DNA from: Bacteroidota bacterium
Lineage (GTDB): Bacteria > Bacteroidota > Bacteroidia > Bacteroidales > Marinifilaceae
Assembly (NCBI GenBank): GCA_023400335.1
Contig: JAEXFF010000025.1
Span: forward strand, 1-13,680
Length of the DNA stretch: 13,680 bases
Reading direction: 5' to 3'
A model generated the notes under the pieces. It worked only from the letters and a program-made list of their open reading frames with translations, had not been told where the DNA came from and searched no databases. Numbering within the stretch: the stretch's first letter is position 1; every line of letters starts with the position of its first letter. The translations under genes and the position numbers were made by a program. Below are positions 13,074-13,680 of the stretch, in pieces.

Positions 13074-13680
13074 ATGAAATATATTTCTTATTTTTTGAAG
13101 TTTTTTTACCGGATTCGTTATTGGTTAATCATAGCCCCTTTGCTTATTGCATTACTGGTTTTTTGGAAAACCCGGAATATGCCGCAAAAATATACGAGTA
13201 ATTGTTCTATATATACAGGTATAATCACAGGAGTTAATATTTTATCCGAAAGTGGTGTTACCACCACCAGTTATACCCAAAGCAGCATGATGGATAATTT
13301 GTTGAATATCATCAATGCCGACCAAACGCTGAAACAAGTATCACTACGTTTATATGCCCGGATCATGGTGCACGGTGATCCGCATAAAGACAATACTTAT
13401 TGCAAAGCAGGAAATTATTTGTTTCTCTATAATCATGGAGAAAAAATACATCATTTGATCGACAAAAGTTCTCCGAATGATTCCATTAACGAGCAGCGTA
13501 CTTATGAAAATTTGGTAGCCTATGAAACAAACGATAACTCGAACTATGTCTATGGCATTTATCAATGGAATCTTCCCTATGTCAACCGGAGTTCCCTGCA
13601 ACAAATACAAGTAGAGCGAATAGGAAACAGTGATATTATCGAGATAACCTATACTATAGATGACCCTGGGATTACGTACC
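13074..13680 (+). CDS. Wzz-like polysaccharide chain-length/export protein, N-terminal part
   Basis: The frame starts with ATG at 13074, 2 nt after the preceding stop, and stays open to the right edge (202 codons seen). A short basic cytoplasmic N-terminus precedes a membrane segment (about 17-31, YWLIIAPLLIALLVFW), and MPQKYTSNCSIYTGI (36-50) follows. This is the layout of Wzz/GumC-type polysaccharide co-polymerases, which have a periplasmic domain and set chain length or couple polymerisation to export. The remaining residues seen are periplasmic and mostly mixed alpha/beta. The end of the visible part, DIIEITYTIDDPGI (187-200), resembles the segment before the coiled coil in this family. 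Whether a tyrosine-kinase domain follows lies outside the window. Confidence 0.8.
   Translation, partial: MKYISYFLKFFYRIRYWLIIAPLLIALLVFWKTRNMPQKYTSNCSIYTGIITGVNILSESGVTTTSYTQSSMMDNLLNIINADQTLKQVSLRLYARIMVHGDPHKDNTYCKAGNYLFLYNHGEKIHHLIDKSSPNDSINEQRTYENLVAYETNDNSNYVYGIYQWNLPYVNRSSLQQIQVERIGNSDIIEITYTIDDPGITY

Overview
This 13.7 kb window looks like chromosomal DNA from a member of the Bacteroidota, probably Bacteroidales. Four things point there: AT-rich intergenic DNA, starts without clear Shine-Dalgarno sequences, promoter-like TAnnTTTG boxes (one, before the tRNA, with a correctly spaced TTTG), and the gene families present. A closer placement (Odoribacteraceae, for example) is only a guess. 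No insertion sequence, phage gene, CRISPR array or integrase was seen.

Left part (1-4607, all minus strand). A GNAT acetyltransferase lies upstream of a two-gene unit. That unit is a CNNM/CorC-type membrane protein followed 10 nt later by a very large protein with two CbbX/SpoVK-like AAA+ modules, which runs off the left edge. Both AAA+ modules have lost most of the residues needed for ATP binding and hydrolysis.

Middle part (4608-7500). An initiator tRNA-Met has a near-ideal Bacteroidota promoter and its own terminator. Convergent to it is a membrane-anchored or secreted alpha/beta hydrolase. Next come a small heavy-metal-associated (HMA) protein with a long disordered N-terminus and a strongly structured 3' region, and then uracil phosphoribosyltransferase (upp).

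Right part (7560-13680) is the most coherent region and looks like a regulated exopolysaccharide locus. On the minus strand lie a stand-alone receiver, a soluble receiver-histidine kinase and a GDP-mannose synthesising enzyme (manC). Diverging from them across a 591-nt spacer is a plus-strand operon with junctions of only 1-2 nt. It encodes another stand-alone receiver, a phosphoglycosyl transferase with a degenerate receiver-like N-terminus, a half-length TolC-family protein with a signal peptide, and a Wzz-like chain-length/export protein cut by the right edge.

Proposed joint function (inference): the kinase phosphorylates one or both stand-alone receivers. Neither has a DNA-binding domain, so the output may be protein-protein contact, possibly with the pseudo-receiver on the priming transferase. 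ManC supplies GDP-mannose, the transferase loads the first sugar phosphate on undecaprenyl phosphate, and the Wzz-like and TolC-like proteins handle chain length and export. The pseudo-receiver/transferase fusion beside three true receivers, and the half-length exporter, are the best candidates for something not yet described.
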